Below, in pieces: positions 20,442 through 31,780 of a stretch of 64,000 nt of DNA. How positions within the stretch are numbered: the stretch's first letter is position 1; the number at the start of each line of letters is the position of its first letter. The notes beneath the pieces were generated by a model, which searched no databases, was not told the origin of the DNA, and worked only from the letters and a program-made list of their open reading frames with translations. The position numbers and the translations under genes are program-made. Origin of the DNA: Symsagittifera roscoffensis (Eukaryota > Xenacoelomorpha > Acoela > Convolutidae); NCBI RefSeq assembly GCF_963678635.1, contig NC_087066.1, positions 2,849,633-2,913,632 on the forward strand, written 5' to 3'.

Positions 20442-22625
20442 ATGACCAGCCAAGAAATAGAACGTGAGAAACGAATTGCGAATGCCGCTGAAACGTTACA
20501 AGCGACAGCTAACTATTCCAACATTTCAGTGTGCCAAAATTCTCACTCGCGTACGGAACAGTGTGATTCATCTTGCAAAATAAATGACTTTTTTACGAAT
20601 TTTAACATCTTGAAAGAAATGGCAGAACAAATTGAATTTAACCAACAGAAAGAACTTCTTACTAATGAAAACATGGACTCTTTAACACCAAGTACCAGTA
20701 ACCCGTCGGATAACCCCGTGAAAAGATCACCTAGTAAAAAGAAAACAGTCAACATATTCCCTTTTTCTTGGCCAGAAATATTTGATTCAAAATTTATGTC
20801 CCTCTTATCAAAACAAGATCTAGTTCTGAAAAAGATAATTAAAGCAATTGAGGAAGACCGCAAACAAGATATTCTACAACTGGGAAATTACTATAAACCG
20901 TACTTAAATAATGTACACGTCAGCGGAGGATGTCTTTATCTGGACAATCGATTAGTTATCCCAGCATGCCTAAGATCGACAATGCTCAACCGACTACATG
21001 AAGCTCACCCTTGCCAGTTCGCAACAAAAAGTCTGGCAACTCAGTACATCTGGTGGCCGAAAATTTATCGCGAAATCCAAGTCCACGGCGAAAACTGTAT
21101 TGAGTGCGTGAAAGCAGGTAAAAACTTGAAACCTCTTATAAATCACAATACCCTAGGGAAACTCCCAACGGTCGAAGAACCAAACCAAGACATGGAATTA
21201 GATTTCGCCGGTCCGTTACTTTTAGTATGGGGAACAAAAAAATACATATTGGTGTGTGTGGATATATTTTCAAAATTCCCATCAGCTCAAATAACATCCA
21301 GCACATCGGCAAAATCTATCATAAACTTCCTTAGTAAATACATTGCTTTACACGGGATACCTAGAAACATTAGAACAGATCAAGGATCTGGTTTTATCTC
21401 CAAGGAAGTCAGAGAATTCTGCCACGAACACAACATAAAGGTGATATTTAGCTCAGTGGGTGATCATAGAGCTACCGGACTAGTGGAACGTTTAATCAGA
21501 ACCATTAAGGAAAGACTCTTGGTTATGGCACAAGAACGTCCAAAACCTTCGCTAGAATTTGCACTTCTGAAAATAATAAAATGCCTAAGAACGGTAACTC
21601 AACAGTCTCTTAACTGCTCTCCCTTCGAAGCACATTTCGGTAGATCCCCAAACACCATCTGGCATAATTTGGTCAAATCACCCTCTTCAAATAACCTTGA
21701 TTGGAATAAAACTTTGTTATGTATAGATAAGGGCAAAAACCTAATGAGCCGAGAGCGAAGACACGACTGGGACGCCCCCGACGATATAGAAGATGGAGAC
21801 GTTTACGAAAACTCCTCATCCTCGGAGGATATCTCAAATGCAGTGAGATACGTACCAACCAGTGCTGGATCCCCAGTAAAAGTGCTTTCTCGGGCAGAAA
21901 AAAGAGATGCCTTGGGCATAAATGACTCAATACTGAATAACCCACCGGGTAAGACCACTATTTATCGAAAAGTCCAAGATAGAACGAAAAGTGAACCATT
22001 CTATAGAGTACTCAAATATGAAATTGTAAGGGAGTCAGACCACACAGTTACCTTAAAAAATGGTAAAATAATACGTAAATCTGATTTAGCTATGAAACGA
22101 CAACTCACTCAGAAGAAACCCAGCCCGAGAAAACGAGATCAATTAGTTAGATTCTACGCGACTAAAGGACTGAGGAAAACTGCAAAACCGCAGAGAAATG
22201 TCGGATTTAAAAGCTCAAGAACGACGCAAAAGAAAAGAAACCTCCAGTCAAAATTCGAAGAGCTTGATATAGCGAGGCGGAACGCGGCCATGAACAGCTC
22301 TAGAGAAACTCTTCTCAGAGAGGAAGAAGAACAGAGGAAGAGATTAAGAATCCCAATAGGCCTCGAAAGTGACCAAGAGTCAAGCCCGTCGGGTAAACCC
22401 GACCATCGAAAAAGTTGCGACAATGAACCTGGAATGATGAACGAATCACATGAAGAGATCTCAGAAGATAACGCCAGCGACCTAATTTCGCTAAAAGACC
22501 TCAAGAATAAAACATCACTTGAAGCTACAAAATCGGAGGAACACCTAATCTCCGACCGAACAGATCGTAAGCCAGAAATACCGGATCATGTCGAACAGAA
22601 GATCGAGTTGGTAAGATTCCCCTGA
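20442..22625 (+). pseudogene. Integrase of element F, 727-codon open frame
   Basis: The longest intact frame in the window. The His-His-Cys-Cys zinc-binding domain starts at residues 186-189 (LHEAHPC) and ends CIEC. The catalytic core has Asp254 in MELDFAGP, Asp313 in RTDQGSGF and Glu349 in GLVERLIRT, with 35 residues between the second Asp and Glu, so the DD35E triad is complete. The chromatin/DNA-binding C-terminal part reads FYRVLKYEIVRES and KNGKIIRKSDL. A long Lys/Arg-rich tail follows from about residue 550. In life it would be cleaved from Gag-Pol; its own ATG is probably not used. Confidence 0.9.
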
Positions 22626-22630
22626 TCGAC

Positions 22631-23449
22631 TTGGATTCAGGTGATAATGAAAGGGACCCACAAGTGACCCCACAGTTGGTTTTCCTGGACACTATTGAGG
22701 AGGCCAATCAAGCGAATCAAGAAAAGCCGTTTCTTCCGGAGAATCCTGGAGGGGAATTTAGTGTAGAGCCAATCGCCATGGCGGAGGCGGAATCTAAGCA
22801 ACCATACTCTGACCTTGCCACTAAAAAACCGAAACTGTCCGGTACCGCTAAGAGGAAAGCGTCATCTCCGATGAAATCACCACCCTCGAAGAAACTGCCA
22901 GAAATCTTTACACGACAGAACACCAGACCTATGCGAACTAGACAGCCTCCCAAGAGGCTAGGTGAGAGAGTGTTTACCAGTGTAGTTGATTTAACAAATG
23001 AAGATCAGGACGGCCCAACATTTAATTCACCTAGTTCTCCCCCAGCTTACACAACGATAGAAGCAACTACCGCCGAAATGGAGAGCCATCAAGTCGACTT
23101 TGTAGACTTGACAAGCTTAACAACACCCTCATCTTCGCGTCGCACTATAGTTCACTTGCGGGAAGAAAGCTCTGTGTACCCAAGTGATCCAAAGCCCTCG
23201 GTAGCAGGTGACCAACATACTCCTCGCAAGAAGGTCAAAATTAGTCCTGAGGTCTGTACCACTCAATTCAACCCATCGGGCCTACCCTCCGAAACCTCTT
23301 ATTCAACATCTGATCCCATTGTACTTGACCCGGACTGGCTGAACACTTCCTCTATCATTTCGGCGATAGAACTCCTAGGACGGCCAATGACGCTGGAGGA
23401 GTTAAAGAGATGGACAATCAACAAAACGGCAAATCGGGAAGCGAATTAG
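22631..23449 (+). pseudogene. C-terminal tail frame of element F, function unknown
   Basis: A 272-codon frame follows integrase in another frame, five bases after its stop. It is hydrophilic, Ser/Pro/Lys-rich, with two similar VVDLTNEDQ and VDLTSLTT patches and a helical end (ISAIELLGRPMTLEELKRW). I see no signal peptide or membrane segment, so it is not envelope-like. It may be the continuation of the integrase tail after a frameshift, or a small third ORF. Its open length suggests it was once constrained. Confidence 0.6.
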
Positions 23450-24201
23450 AAGTAGGAGTTTCAGTCTAGATGCTATCAAAAACTTTCATAAACTCTCATG
23501 AACTCCATTAAAAACTTTTATTACTCTAGTATTCTGTCTATTGTTGAATGCTATGTAACATTCTATCGCCTTTAGAGTCATATAAACTCCCAGTGCTGGC
23601 ATAATACGCCAAAAACGTAGATTACTCCTGGCAACACTTAAATTTTTAATTGAGCCCCATAACCTCGTTTTCAATGATGTTAAATTTCTCTATCACCCAT
23701 TGGGTGCTACCACTCGATAATTATTAGATCTATCCATCATAGTAGTACCCTTCTTAATTGGGCCTGCCTTTGGGGATATTACCCTGCCTACCCTACTGCC
23801 TCAATCACCCAAGCGCTATTTCAGTTCTTTGCTCGTCTATAGTAATTGGACTACATTTAATTTCGCCTGACGAAACATGCTATTTGATCTAAGGTGCTTT
23901 GTTTTTTTCTTTTGTGTTGTTACTTAAAGAATACGTCTTCCAGCCCATCGGGCCCGTTTGCGCGGTCTTTCCCGACCCGTACACCCGTTCCTTCGTTCTG
24001 GTAACCGTGCATTAAGTTTTTGTTCAGTAGGAAACACGCTTTCTTGGTCCTCGGTGCTTTGTCGAGATTAATGTCTTCTAGTAAATCAGAAAAACTTTTG
24101 GGGTCATGGCCAACGAGCCCACTTGTTCATTCAACCTAGCGCCTAAATACTTTTTTTTGCGAGGCGAAAGTAATATGTTTTAGATAAATTTTCGCGGGGA
24201 A
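23450..24201 (+). other. 3' untranslated region of element F
   Basis: No coding region is seen. Just before the 3' LTR is the short purine run GCGGGGAA (24194-24201), the best candidate for a polypurine tract, though shorter than usual. Confidence 0.55.
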
Positions 24202-24538
24202 TGTAAAATGTATTATTAATGTTTGATCGTTTAACCTCTGAGCTATACTGATCGTTGACCTTTACGTTATTAATTTATATACACCTGCCACAAGCGCAAC
24301 GGCTTTTGGTAGACTTGGAATTTGTTCACCATCTTTTGTGATATGCAACAAATCAACAGAAAACTAATTCAATCTTTTTAACCTCTCTTACTTTAGTTAG
24401 CTATCACCGTCTTTTATTTAGTCTTAAATAAAAGCCTACATTTTATTGTAGGAATCGTACCCAACCTTAGTCTTAATCTAGTCTTATTTTAAGTTACCAC
24501 TCTTGATCAACTACGAGTGTTATTCTAACTTTTTAACA
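24202..24538 (+). repeat. 3' LTR of element F
   Basis: 337 bp, the same length as the 5' LTR, with about 11 substitutions and no indels by my reading. It keeps the AATAAA and following hairpin. Confidence 0.95.
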
Positions 24539-25140
24539 GACGGAAAATAAAGCTAGGTTCTAAAACGACTGGCTAGCGTCTAAACAATTTAAAACTCTAC
24601 ATGCTTTCCTTCGTCTCTGTCAAAGCCAGTTCTTCTGATGGTTTTCTTAACATCGGGTCAACAAAGAACGTTACTGCTTTCCGGCTTCGACAAGAACGCT
24701 CAAATTAACTTAATTATGAGCAAAAATAGTGAGCTCACGAGGTCAGTCCTAAAAATAGGGCTACTAAAACTTATTACATTAATATTTTTTCTGTTCAATA
24801 GATAAAAATCATCATCTCCATCGAAGATTGATTAACCGTTTCCCTCACTCCTAGCTTCTCATTATTTGAAAATGAATCGGGATGTTAATCAAATTCAATT
24901 CAGGGTATGACCAGGAAGCTAAATATATGACAGTTTGAGTCTTGGTCCCGATAGCCCTCCGGATTCTGGAATACGGGGAAATAGCACTCCTATTTCTTTC
25001 CGGAAGACTGGACACGTCGTTCCAACACCCTTCCTCGTTCGTGTGAATTGCTCGGTAACGATTGTAGCGGCACAATCGTTACAACTCGGAGCAATTTCCG
25101 ACCATTTCCAGTTAAAACTTCTATATGTCGTTATTTTCTC
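24539..25140. repeat. R1 repeat, right part, split by element F
   Basis: Begins with the target duplication GACGG and continues the R1 sequence. It contains a TCCATC/GATTGA variant of the small hairpin and, at about 25055-25082, a near-perfect hairpin in which GTAACGATTGT pairs with ACAATCGTTAC. Part of the long hairpin seen in B is deleted. A CCCTCCGGATTCTGG motif lies at 24954. Confidence 0.8.
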
Positions 25141-25584
25141 GTAGTTGTTTTCACCGCAACTATTAGTGTTCTGTTTTCTTCTGTTTTCTTGTTCAAAACG
25201 GCCGTTTTAGCATTTCTCAGAATGTGACGTCACTATTCGAATTTTGGAAAATTAAAAATTCCAAAACATTCCGACCCTCCTTTTTACCTTTCCGATTTGT
25301 GTAATTGTTTAAATAACGTCTCTAATCTGTTAAAACTATCAATCTTCCAGGTTAACCGTTCTTTTTCTGGTGAATAAAAATTCGAATGCGAAACTGCTTT
25401 TTCGTACATTCTGGTCGAATGTCACAATAATTGCGGAATTTTTTTTTTTTAATAATGCTAGAAAAAAATTGCTATTTGCACTTTTACTGAAATCAACTCG
25501 ATGAGCATCAAAAGTATAGTTATCACGCGGTAAAAAGGCCGGAAATAACTTAGCAAAAATCTGTTATTAAATCTTTTTTAATTA
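25141..25584. other. AT-rich non-coding spacer
   Basis: No gene, RNA or repeat boundary is recognised. The first 100 bp may still be R1-related, as it loosely resembles sequence downstream of the R1 copies at 31134 and 53275. Confidence 0.5.
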
Positions 25585-26127
25585 TCAAGTATAGAATAGT
25601 ACTAATAGTAGAAGGTGGCAGTAGCAGTGCACCCCGGTTTTCAGCCGGCATGAAATTTTGATATCAGTTGTACGATCCACAGGAGCACAGTAGACACCAG
25701 GTGCATGTGTCTTGTTGATTGCAGCTGTTTTAGAAGCAGTTGAAGTTACGTTTCTTTGTTGGAGTGTCGCGGAATTGGGTAAATCAGCCCTTTGTTGTAT
25801 TTTTTCAGTTTCTTGACTTTGAGGAGTACCATTTCTGTGATGCAAACCAAATGACTGGGACAACATAACCGATAGAAGCTTTCAATTTGTTTTAAGATTT
25901 GCGTGTGACGAGATGTTTCGTTTGAGATTGAAGAATGCCCGCTATGGTTTGCTGACCCTTCGTTTGCTGTTTTTGCTCCACGAGAAGTTTTTTGCCATAA
26001 TCACGCCTAGATCGTTCTGGGAGTTTTTAGTACCAAGTTTAGTATCAGCCGTTCTGTCAGTTACTGTTTCTTTTGTAGATAGCACTTTACTTTTTTCCCT
26101 ATTCATTACCATTGAGTTGTCGATGCT

Positions 26128-26700
26128 CTATTTTTTTATTTGGGTTGCCAGGATTTTGAGTTTTTCGTTTTTCTTTGCGATGACTTGGAAGTCGTCTGCA
26201 AAATCAATTGACATGTTTGGCGTGACTGGTTCAGGAAGATCGTTCACATATAATACGAAAATGAGTGGGCCGAGTATAGAATACTGCGGTACCCCGCTTG
26301 TGACAGCTCTCTGCGATTCTCGATATAATTGATTGATGTGGGACCTTGTCAAATACTTTACTGAAATCTATGTATAGCGCCCGTAACATCGAGTTTTCTT
26401 TAGGGTCTGATCTTAGGTATATTTGTTTGAGAAATAGCAATAGCTGTAAAATGGCTGACCTGTTCGTTCTGGGTGTATTTTCGTTTCCATTTCTGGGTGT
26501 AATCGGTCGAACCATTTTTTTTTCAAATACCATGGATACATTAGCCAGAAGAATAATCGGGCTGTATTGGGACATATCCGCCTTGTTGTTTTCTTTAAAG
26601 ACTGGGGTTATTTCATTTGTTTTCCGGAGGCGTGCAGGTTTGAAAGATGATGCAGGAAAGATGATGCTTTATTAATGCAGATTTGAAAGATGAGTTTTAG
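26128..26700 (-). pseudogene. LINE reverse transcriptase fragment
   Basis: The stretch 26231-26575 reads YSPIILLANVSMVFEKKM, then LYIDFSKVFDKVPHQSII, the fingers and first catalytic motif of non-LTR RTs. The stretch 26128-26352, in another frame, reads SGVPQYSILGPLIFVLYVND and then IDFADDFQVI, with FADD as the catalytic box. In GVPQ(Y)S the normally conserved Gly is Tyr. The C-terminal part further down is unreadable. Confidence 0.85.
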
Positions 26701-27539
26701 TGACTTTGCGGGTGAAGTAGCGTCTTTTAGGATGATGTTTCCTATGTTGTAGGCATTGGGTGATCTCTTCCTCGGTTATTGTCAAGTAGTTTAACTCTGG
26801 TTGAATTAAAATTTGTTTGCCAAATATTTTACCCCATTTGCCGAAAACGTGGGTGAAGAAATTGTTGAAAAGGTTGCATTTTTGCTCTTTGCTTACGGCT
26901 TTTTGTTTTACACCTTATGATAATTTAAGGAACATTTCGCCAGATAGGGGATGTTATTGCGTACTTCCGTTTCATTGTCGCGACTGTTTTCCTTTGATGT
27001 GAGGTTGGGGGTCTAATCCAGGTTGGGAACTCCGACCTGTGTTTGGTGACTCTGAGTATTTTTTCGTCGATGCTGATCTCCAGACAATTATACCACTGAA
27101 GCAGGAGGACGTCAGTATTGATGTAGCAGTAAGATTTAAAAGGCTGGTTGACGATTTGTTTGTTGAAACCGAACCAATCGGTTTTGCGATATGCTGTTTA
27201 ATTGTTGGTGGTATTGTTCTGCTCGATGCTGGAACGGACATGTTTGTTTTGTATGCATAGTGATCTGAGCATTTTTGCTAAATGACGATTATTTAACTTC
27301 TATTGCTGGGTTAGTAGTCAAACTTAACACAGAGGTTTGTGTCTGATGCAAGGAATATATCAAGATTTCTGCCTTCTGAACATGCATGCCATACGCAGGT
27401 GTAAACTATGTTTCTCTACAATGCCCAGAAGAGTCAATTCATATTCGCCGTTAGAAATGAGGCTGTCCCAACTTGCTTCGGCTGTTTCTATATCTCCGGT
27501 TAGGATTAATTGCAATTCACTGTTTAGTTTTTTCTCTGT

Positions 27540-27960
27540 TTAAAGAGCCAAGAAGTTGTTCAATAAATTCTTCTATGTTTTGTGGCATTGCTCTGTAAGA
27601 ACTGTTTTTGGGGGATCATAGAGACAGCAGAGAATAATCTGCTTATTGCTCGTTTTTATTTCAATGGCAAAACATTCGAGTTCAGTATTGAGTTCTACTG
27701 TAATGAGGAGGCCTCCGTTTTAAGTGTTGTGACGAATTGTGGGTCGACCTGTTCTGTGTATTATGTATTCTGGGAGAAAAAGGGCACCGTCGGGTATTGC
27801 AGTTGTGAGACGTGTTTCACATAAGCATAGGATATCGTAGTCGTTTGTAAGGACTGCGTTTGCAAATGTCATTCGTCTACTGTTCTCTAGCAGACTCCTT
27901 ACATTGAAACTTAGAAGGTCGAGCGGAATTTCAGAAATAAGTCATTGTTCTGGTTCTGAG
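27540..27960 (-). pseudogene. LINE apurinic/apyrimidinic-type endonuclease fragment
   Basis: The minus-strand translation gives NVRSLLENSRRMTFANAVL, then DYDILCLCETRL (the catalytic-type Glu in ET), then LPEYIIHRTGR and GGLLITVELN. It continues ILCCLYDPPKTV, matching the N-terminal half of LINE APE endonucleases. One stop lies before GGLL. The catalytic-type His and Asp of the second half were not found. Confidence 0.78.
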
Positions 27961-28099
27961 GGGATATTTTCCCAGTTGTCCAAGTGTTTGTCGTTAGTTT
28001 CATTAATGTTTTGCCGAAATTTGAGGTTTATAATTCGTAGACGTTTTTTGTGGTGTTTCTTCTCAATCATTTTTCTCTGTTATTTCAGCGCTCGTTTTT

Positions 28100-28951
28100 C
28101 AATCTTTTGATCGTCGGGGCAAAAATTCTTGTTCATGTTTTTATAGTTGTTTTGGGTAGTTTTTCAGCTTATGCAGCGATAGCAGTATTAGCCGACGGTG
28201 GTGTCGTGGTTTTAACGATAAGCGTTCCATCTTAATCCTTATTGCCATCATAGTTCCCTAGCCGTCTTAAGTCGTCGATCGTGCAGTCGATGTTTAGAAA
28301 AACCAAAATTTCTTTCACTTCATTTACGTCATGTTCGTACCGTTCTCTTGTCGATTTGGCCTTTGACTCCTTGATGCCTCTCACCCGTAGTCCATCATAG
28401 TTGTACTTTTTCTTCGGATTTTGTATTCTGTTGTCTTCGTTGTTTTAATGGTGACGACATCCTTGGCTGTTCGATGCGCCATCTCGGTCCTCAGGGGAGT
28501 TGTCTGGTCCCGTATGCCCTCTATATTTTTGATGTTAGTTGTCAGGGATTGAAGTTTTTTTCTACTTCTTCAACGCTTTTCATTATTGGCTTTATGTCAA
28601 AGTTTTCTCTGGTGGAGGCAAGTTTGTCCAGCATACGATCCCTTTGGTTGAGGCGAACACACTTGTTACATATCAGTAGAAGGTTTTTACTGACCTCGCT
28701 AATCCCGAAGGTGGCAAATTCGCTCCTTTGGGTGCACTTTGCGGTCAAGTGCATTGAGTCACCAGAGGAGACACACAGAAACACGGCGTCCACGTGGGGT
28801 TATGGGCTTTCTGCAAGTTTGACAGCATGGTTGCCTTCATTATGGAAAGGTCAAAATACCTCGGCATTCCTCCACTTCGTAGAAAACCTAATTCCTCTGA
28901 TGCAATAAGAGTGTCGAAGTTTAATTTTAGCTTTTGATTCAAATTTCTCAA
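28100..28951 (-). pseudogene. LINE ORF1-like fragment with Cys/His motif
   Basis: The stretch 28542-28793 has a CVSSGDSMHLTAKCT...LLLICNKC pattern resembling the PHD-like zinc motif of some LINE ORF1 proteins, followed by a coiled-coil-like region (KLASTRENFDIKPIMKSVEE). Downstream in another frame come KEILVFLNIDCTIDDLRRLG and GTLIVKTTTPP, which resemble the RRM-like part. Adjacent stops make it a remnant. Assignment rests on position upstream of the endonuclease and on this pattern. Confidence 0.6.
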
Positions 28952-29170
28952 AAAAACCTTAAAAATCTAATTCCTATGGTTGCACTGGGGTTGTTGAAGC
29001 CTAAAAAATGTGAGAAAGAAGTTGAAGTTGAAGTTACTCGCGCTTCTTAGGAAACTGAGTTCCTATGGATACATACGGTACTTAACTCCGTTTTGAATAG
29101 AATCCTTAACGTGTGGTCTGGCCTTCCCAAGCTTTTTATGCAACTCAATTCCTATGGATGCACTGGGCTG
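28885..29170. repeat. Recurrent AATTCCTATGG word
   Basis: The word occurs near 28971 and 29146, with variants near 28891 and 29062, at about 85-bp intervals; the two best copies share a following GCACTGGG. It may be a very degenerate tandem array or a chance cluster. Confidence 0.35.
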
Positions 29171-29960
29171 GTTATAACACAAGTTACTCGATAGGGATAA
29201 AAAGTTTAGCGATGATAAATTTACTTATTTTTGAAGTTCAAGAGCTTTACGCTTGTTGAGTCTCTCCTTTTGGCCCTTGTTGAGCTTCTGCTTGTTTTTG
29301 TCGTTGTCGGTCTGGTCGTTATTGATTCTTGTATCCTTGTTTTTCTTGTTACTCAGTCTCTTCTTTTGCCTATCTTCACTCCAGTAAGGTCTGCTCTAAT
29401 TCGTACTAATAAATTGACAAGCAAAAGCAATAAAAACAAGAAAAATTCATAACAATATTTGGATGAATGTTTGCGACTTCGTGTTTTAATTGGATATTTG
29501 TGCGTTTTCTGGAAGATATCAGATCTTTAATGACGTCAGTAACCAGCATTCCACAGGTTTTTAGCTCTTCGGAGATATCATGAGTACCTTCTCTCCGAGT
29601 GTAGACGATGGCTTCTGATTGGTTGTTGATGATTGGGGCTCGGAGTTCTTGGACTAACTGGGTGGGAGTGAGTGATAGGAACTTTCTTGTCTCGCAGTTG
29701 AAGATATTTCGTGTTTTGTCAACAAGTTGTTTATTGTGTCGGCCACATGACTAGATTTGTTCGTCGTCGGAGCACACCTCGTATCCTTACCAGGTTCCGA
29801 ACTATCTTCGAAGGAGTCTTCGAATATGGGATAGAGGAAAGCCCTGAGATGACTGCGCGTCGACTTACAAAACGTTGATGTTCTCCTCGCTCTAGTGATG
29901 ACTTCAGATAATTTAGGGAGCTGACCCCCACAAAAAAAAACCATATTGCAGTAATCATCT

Positions 29961-31133
29961 GAAACTATTTAAACACCCTCAAACCAACAAATAAACACAC
30001 ATATAAACACATAAAAACATTCTACAAGCGTCAAATAAAACAAGAAAAGGCGAAAAAAAAGAAAAAAACTGTGGCTACTAAAAATTTATGAAGTCCCCTG
30101 CCCCTCAAAACAATTACGCAGCTTGTGAAACGACGCAATATATGGCGACTAAACCGCTGAAGGTTATCAGGTCGAAATCTATCAGGTCGTAAAACAAAGA
30201 AAAGAAGAAACTACAAACAATTCACAGGCAACAGAGACAAGTACACGCAAACTTTTTTTGCCCATCGAAAGGCGCAAAATGCAGCCATTAGTACCAAAAT
30301 ATAATAAACCTAATTTTTTCAAGCTGAAAAAATTGTTTTTATGAAAACCATGAATTATAATCAATTTCTATTAAGATTTTAAATATTAGTGCAATCCATA
30401 TGTGAACATTAAATTTACACATCTCTTGGAACCACTCCAAATTAGAACCTTGATCGGTATAAAATAGGAGGAGCTTCTGAAGCCAAAAAAAAGGTTAAAA
30501 AAAGTAAAAAATATAAATTTAACAAATCGAGTTGGAAAAATCACAACCAACATTAAAACCAGATTTGATCAGGTCGGATCTTTAAAAAAATAAACTCAAC
30601 CATTGTTATTATTTGCAACCGAGAGGAGTAGCAAAGAGGACAAAGACGTGAAGGAGTCAAGTAATGAGTCCTGTAAACAAAGTTGTTTATGGGAGGAAGA
30701 AGTCTTGTAACCAATTGCAACACCCTTGTTACCTCTAATTTAAATTTTGATTTTCTAAATAAAACTCCCAAAAAGCTGAAAACTCTCAAAAAATAACTTC
30801 AATTGAACTTAAATCAAGCATAAACAAGCAAAAGTTCAATTGTTCAAATTTAGACGACGAAAAATCAAAAATTAGACGCGAAATTTTTTTAATGTCGTCC
30901 GAATCGCGACTGAAAGGGCTTGATATGAAATATCTTTCAAACCATCTCGGTGATTTTTCGTGCAAATGATTTTGGGTGAAAAAAAAACAAAAATACGCCC
31001 AAACACAAAGTTTCTCCCCATTTTCAATGGTGGCAACAATGAGCAACGAAACGAAACCTCCCAAGTAGGAATAAGTCCGTAAATCTTTGAGCCGAAACCA
31101 GCTGACTACAGTAGCATTTGCCCAAAAAGACAA
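29961..31133. other. AT-rich stretch without recognised features
   Basis: No coding match to a known family. The longest open frame, on the minus strand (30786-31133, 115 codons), overlaps low-complexity sequence and shows no motif I recognise. Confidence 0.5.
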
Positions 31134-31780
31134 ACCGACGGAAAAACTAGGTCCTGAAACGACTGGCTAGCGTCTAACCACAGCTTCACATGATTTTAAC
31201 CGTCGCTACGAAAGTCAGTTTAATGTGTGGTCCATTAACATCGGATCGACAAATTTATTACTTTTCAAGGCTATCGGCCAAACCGGGCAATTTAACTTAG
31301 TTAATGCAAAAAGAGTGATCACATGGCTGGGTCCCAGTACCCTCAGACCACAAGATCACTCCTAAAACTGAAGCCACTTTTTATTATCCTATTGCTATTG
31401 TTTTTGTTGATTAGATAGAAATCATCATACCCATCGGAGAAGGGTCAACCCTTCACCTCAATTCCTTGCTTCTCATATTCTAAAAACTGAATTAGATGTT
31501 AAATATAATCAAATCAAGGCATTCCGGTAAGCAACTAATTGTTTGATTTAGTTTTTAGTATTTAATCCGGTCGAAGAGCTGTCTTCTTGGTAATCAGGAA
31601 GGGTAGCAGATCTTCCCAATAACCCTCCGGATTCTGGGTAATTGCTCGGTAACAACTCTAGCTGTACAATTGTACAATTTGGAGCGTTCCTGGAATATTG
31701 ATGTCGTTTGCTGTTATTCTTTCGAGTATCTCGTTTTTTTTTCAATCGTCGTTGTGATTTTCGCGCGTTTTCAGTAGTCG
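31134..31780. repeat. R1 repeat, diverged copy
   Basis: Starts GACGGAAAAACTAGG and follows the R1 core: GACTGGCTAGCG, then a long hairpin (AGTGATC with GATCACT at 31314-31360 enclosing CTG/CAG), then an ACCC/GGGT small hairpin at 31429-31445. It continues to an AACCCTCCGGATTCTGGG motif and GCTCGGTAACAACTC. Although diverged, the hairpins remain paired. Confidence 0.75.

Larger units (their letters stand above)
16896..24538 (+). mobile_element. Element F: structurally complete Ty3/Gypsy LTR retrotransposon
   Basis: Two 337-bp direct LTRs (16896-17232 and 24202-24538) start TG and end CA, and flank gag, protease, RT, RNase H and integrase in Gypsy order. A 5-bp duplication GACGG borders the element. 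The LTRs differ at about 11 positions by eye (about 3%), so the insertion is not recent. The coding part has frameshifts in gag and RNase H and two stops near the zinc knuckles. Its RT box is YLDD, which separates it from the A/B/C/E clade. Confidence 0.95.
25585..29960 (-). mobile_element. Degenerate APE-type LINE (non-LTR retrotransposon)
   Basis: On the minus strand an ORF1-like region (about 28951-28100) is followed by an apurinic endonuclease domain (about 27960-27540) and a reverse transcriptase (about 26575-26128). This is the usual ORF1-EN-RT order of Jockey/CR1-type LINEs. Many stops and frameshifts are present. A further open stretch at 29654-29944 may be its N-terminal coding part. 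Both outer limits are approximate; I saw no target duplication or clear 3' tail. Confidence 0.8.

Noticed and set aside
22631-23449. Envelope-like gene of element F
   Set aside because: The translation is hydrophilic, with no signal peptide, cleavage site or membrane segment visible.
30786-31133. 115-codon minus-strand open frame
   Set aside because: Low-complexity AT-rich DNA, Phe/Ser-rich translation without known motifs; chance frame is more likely.
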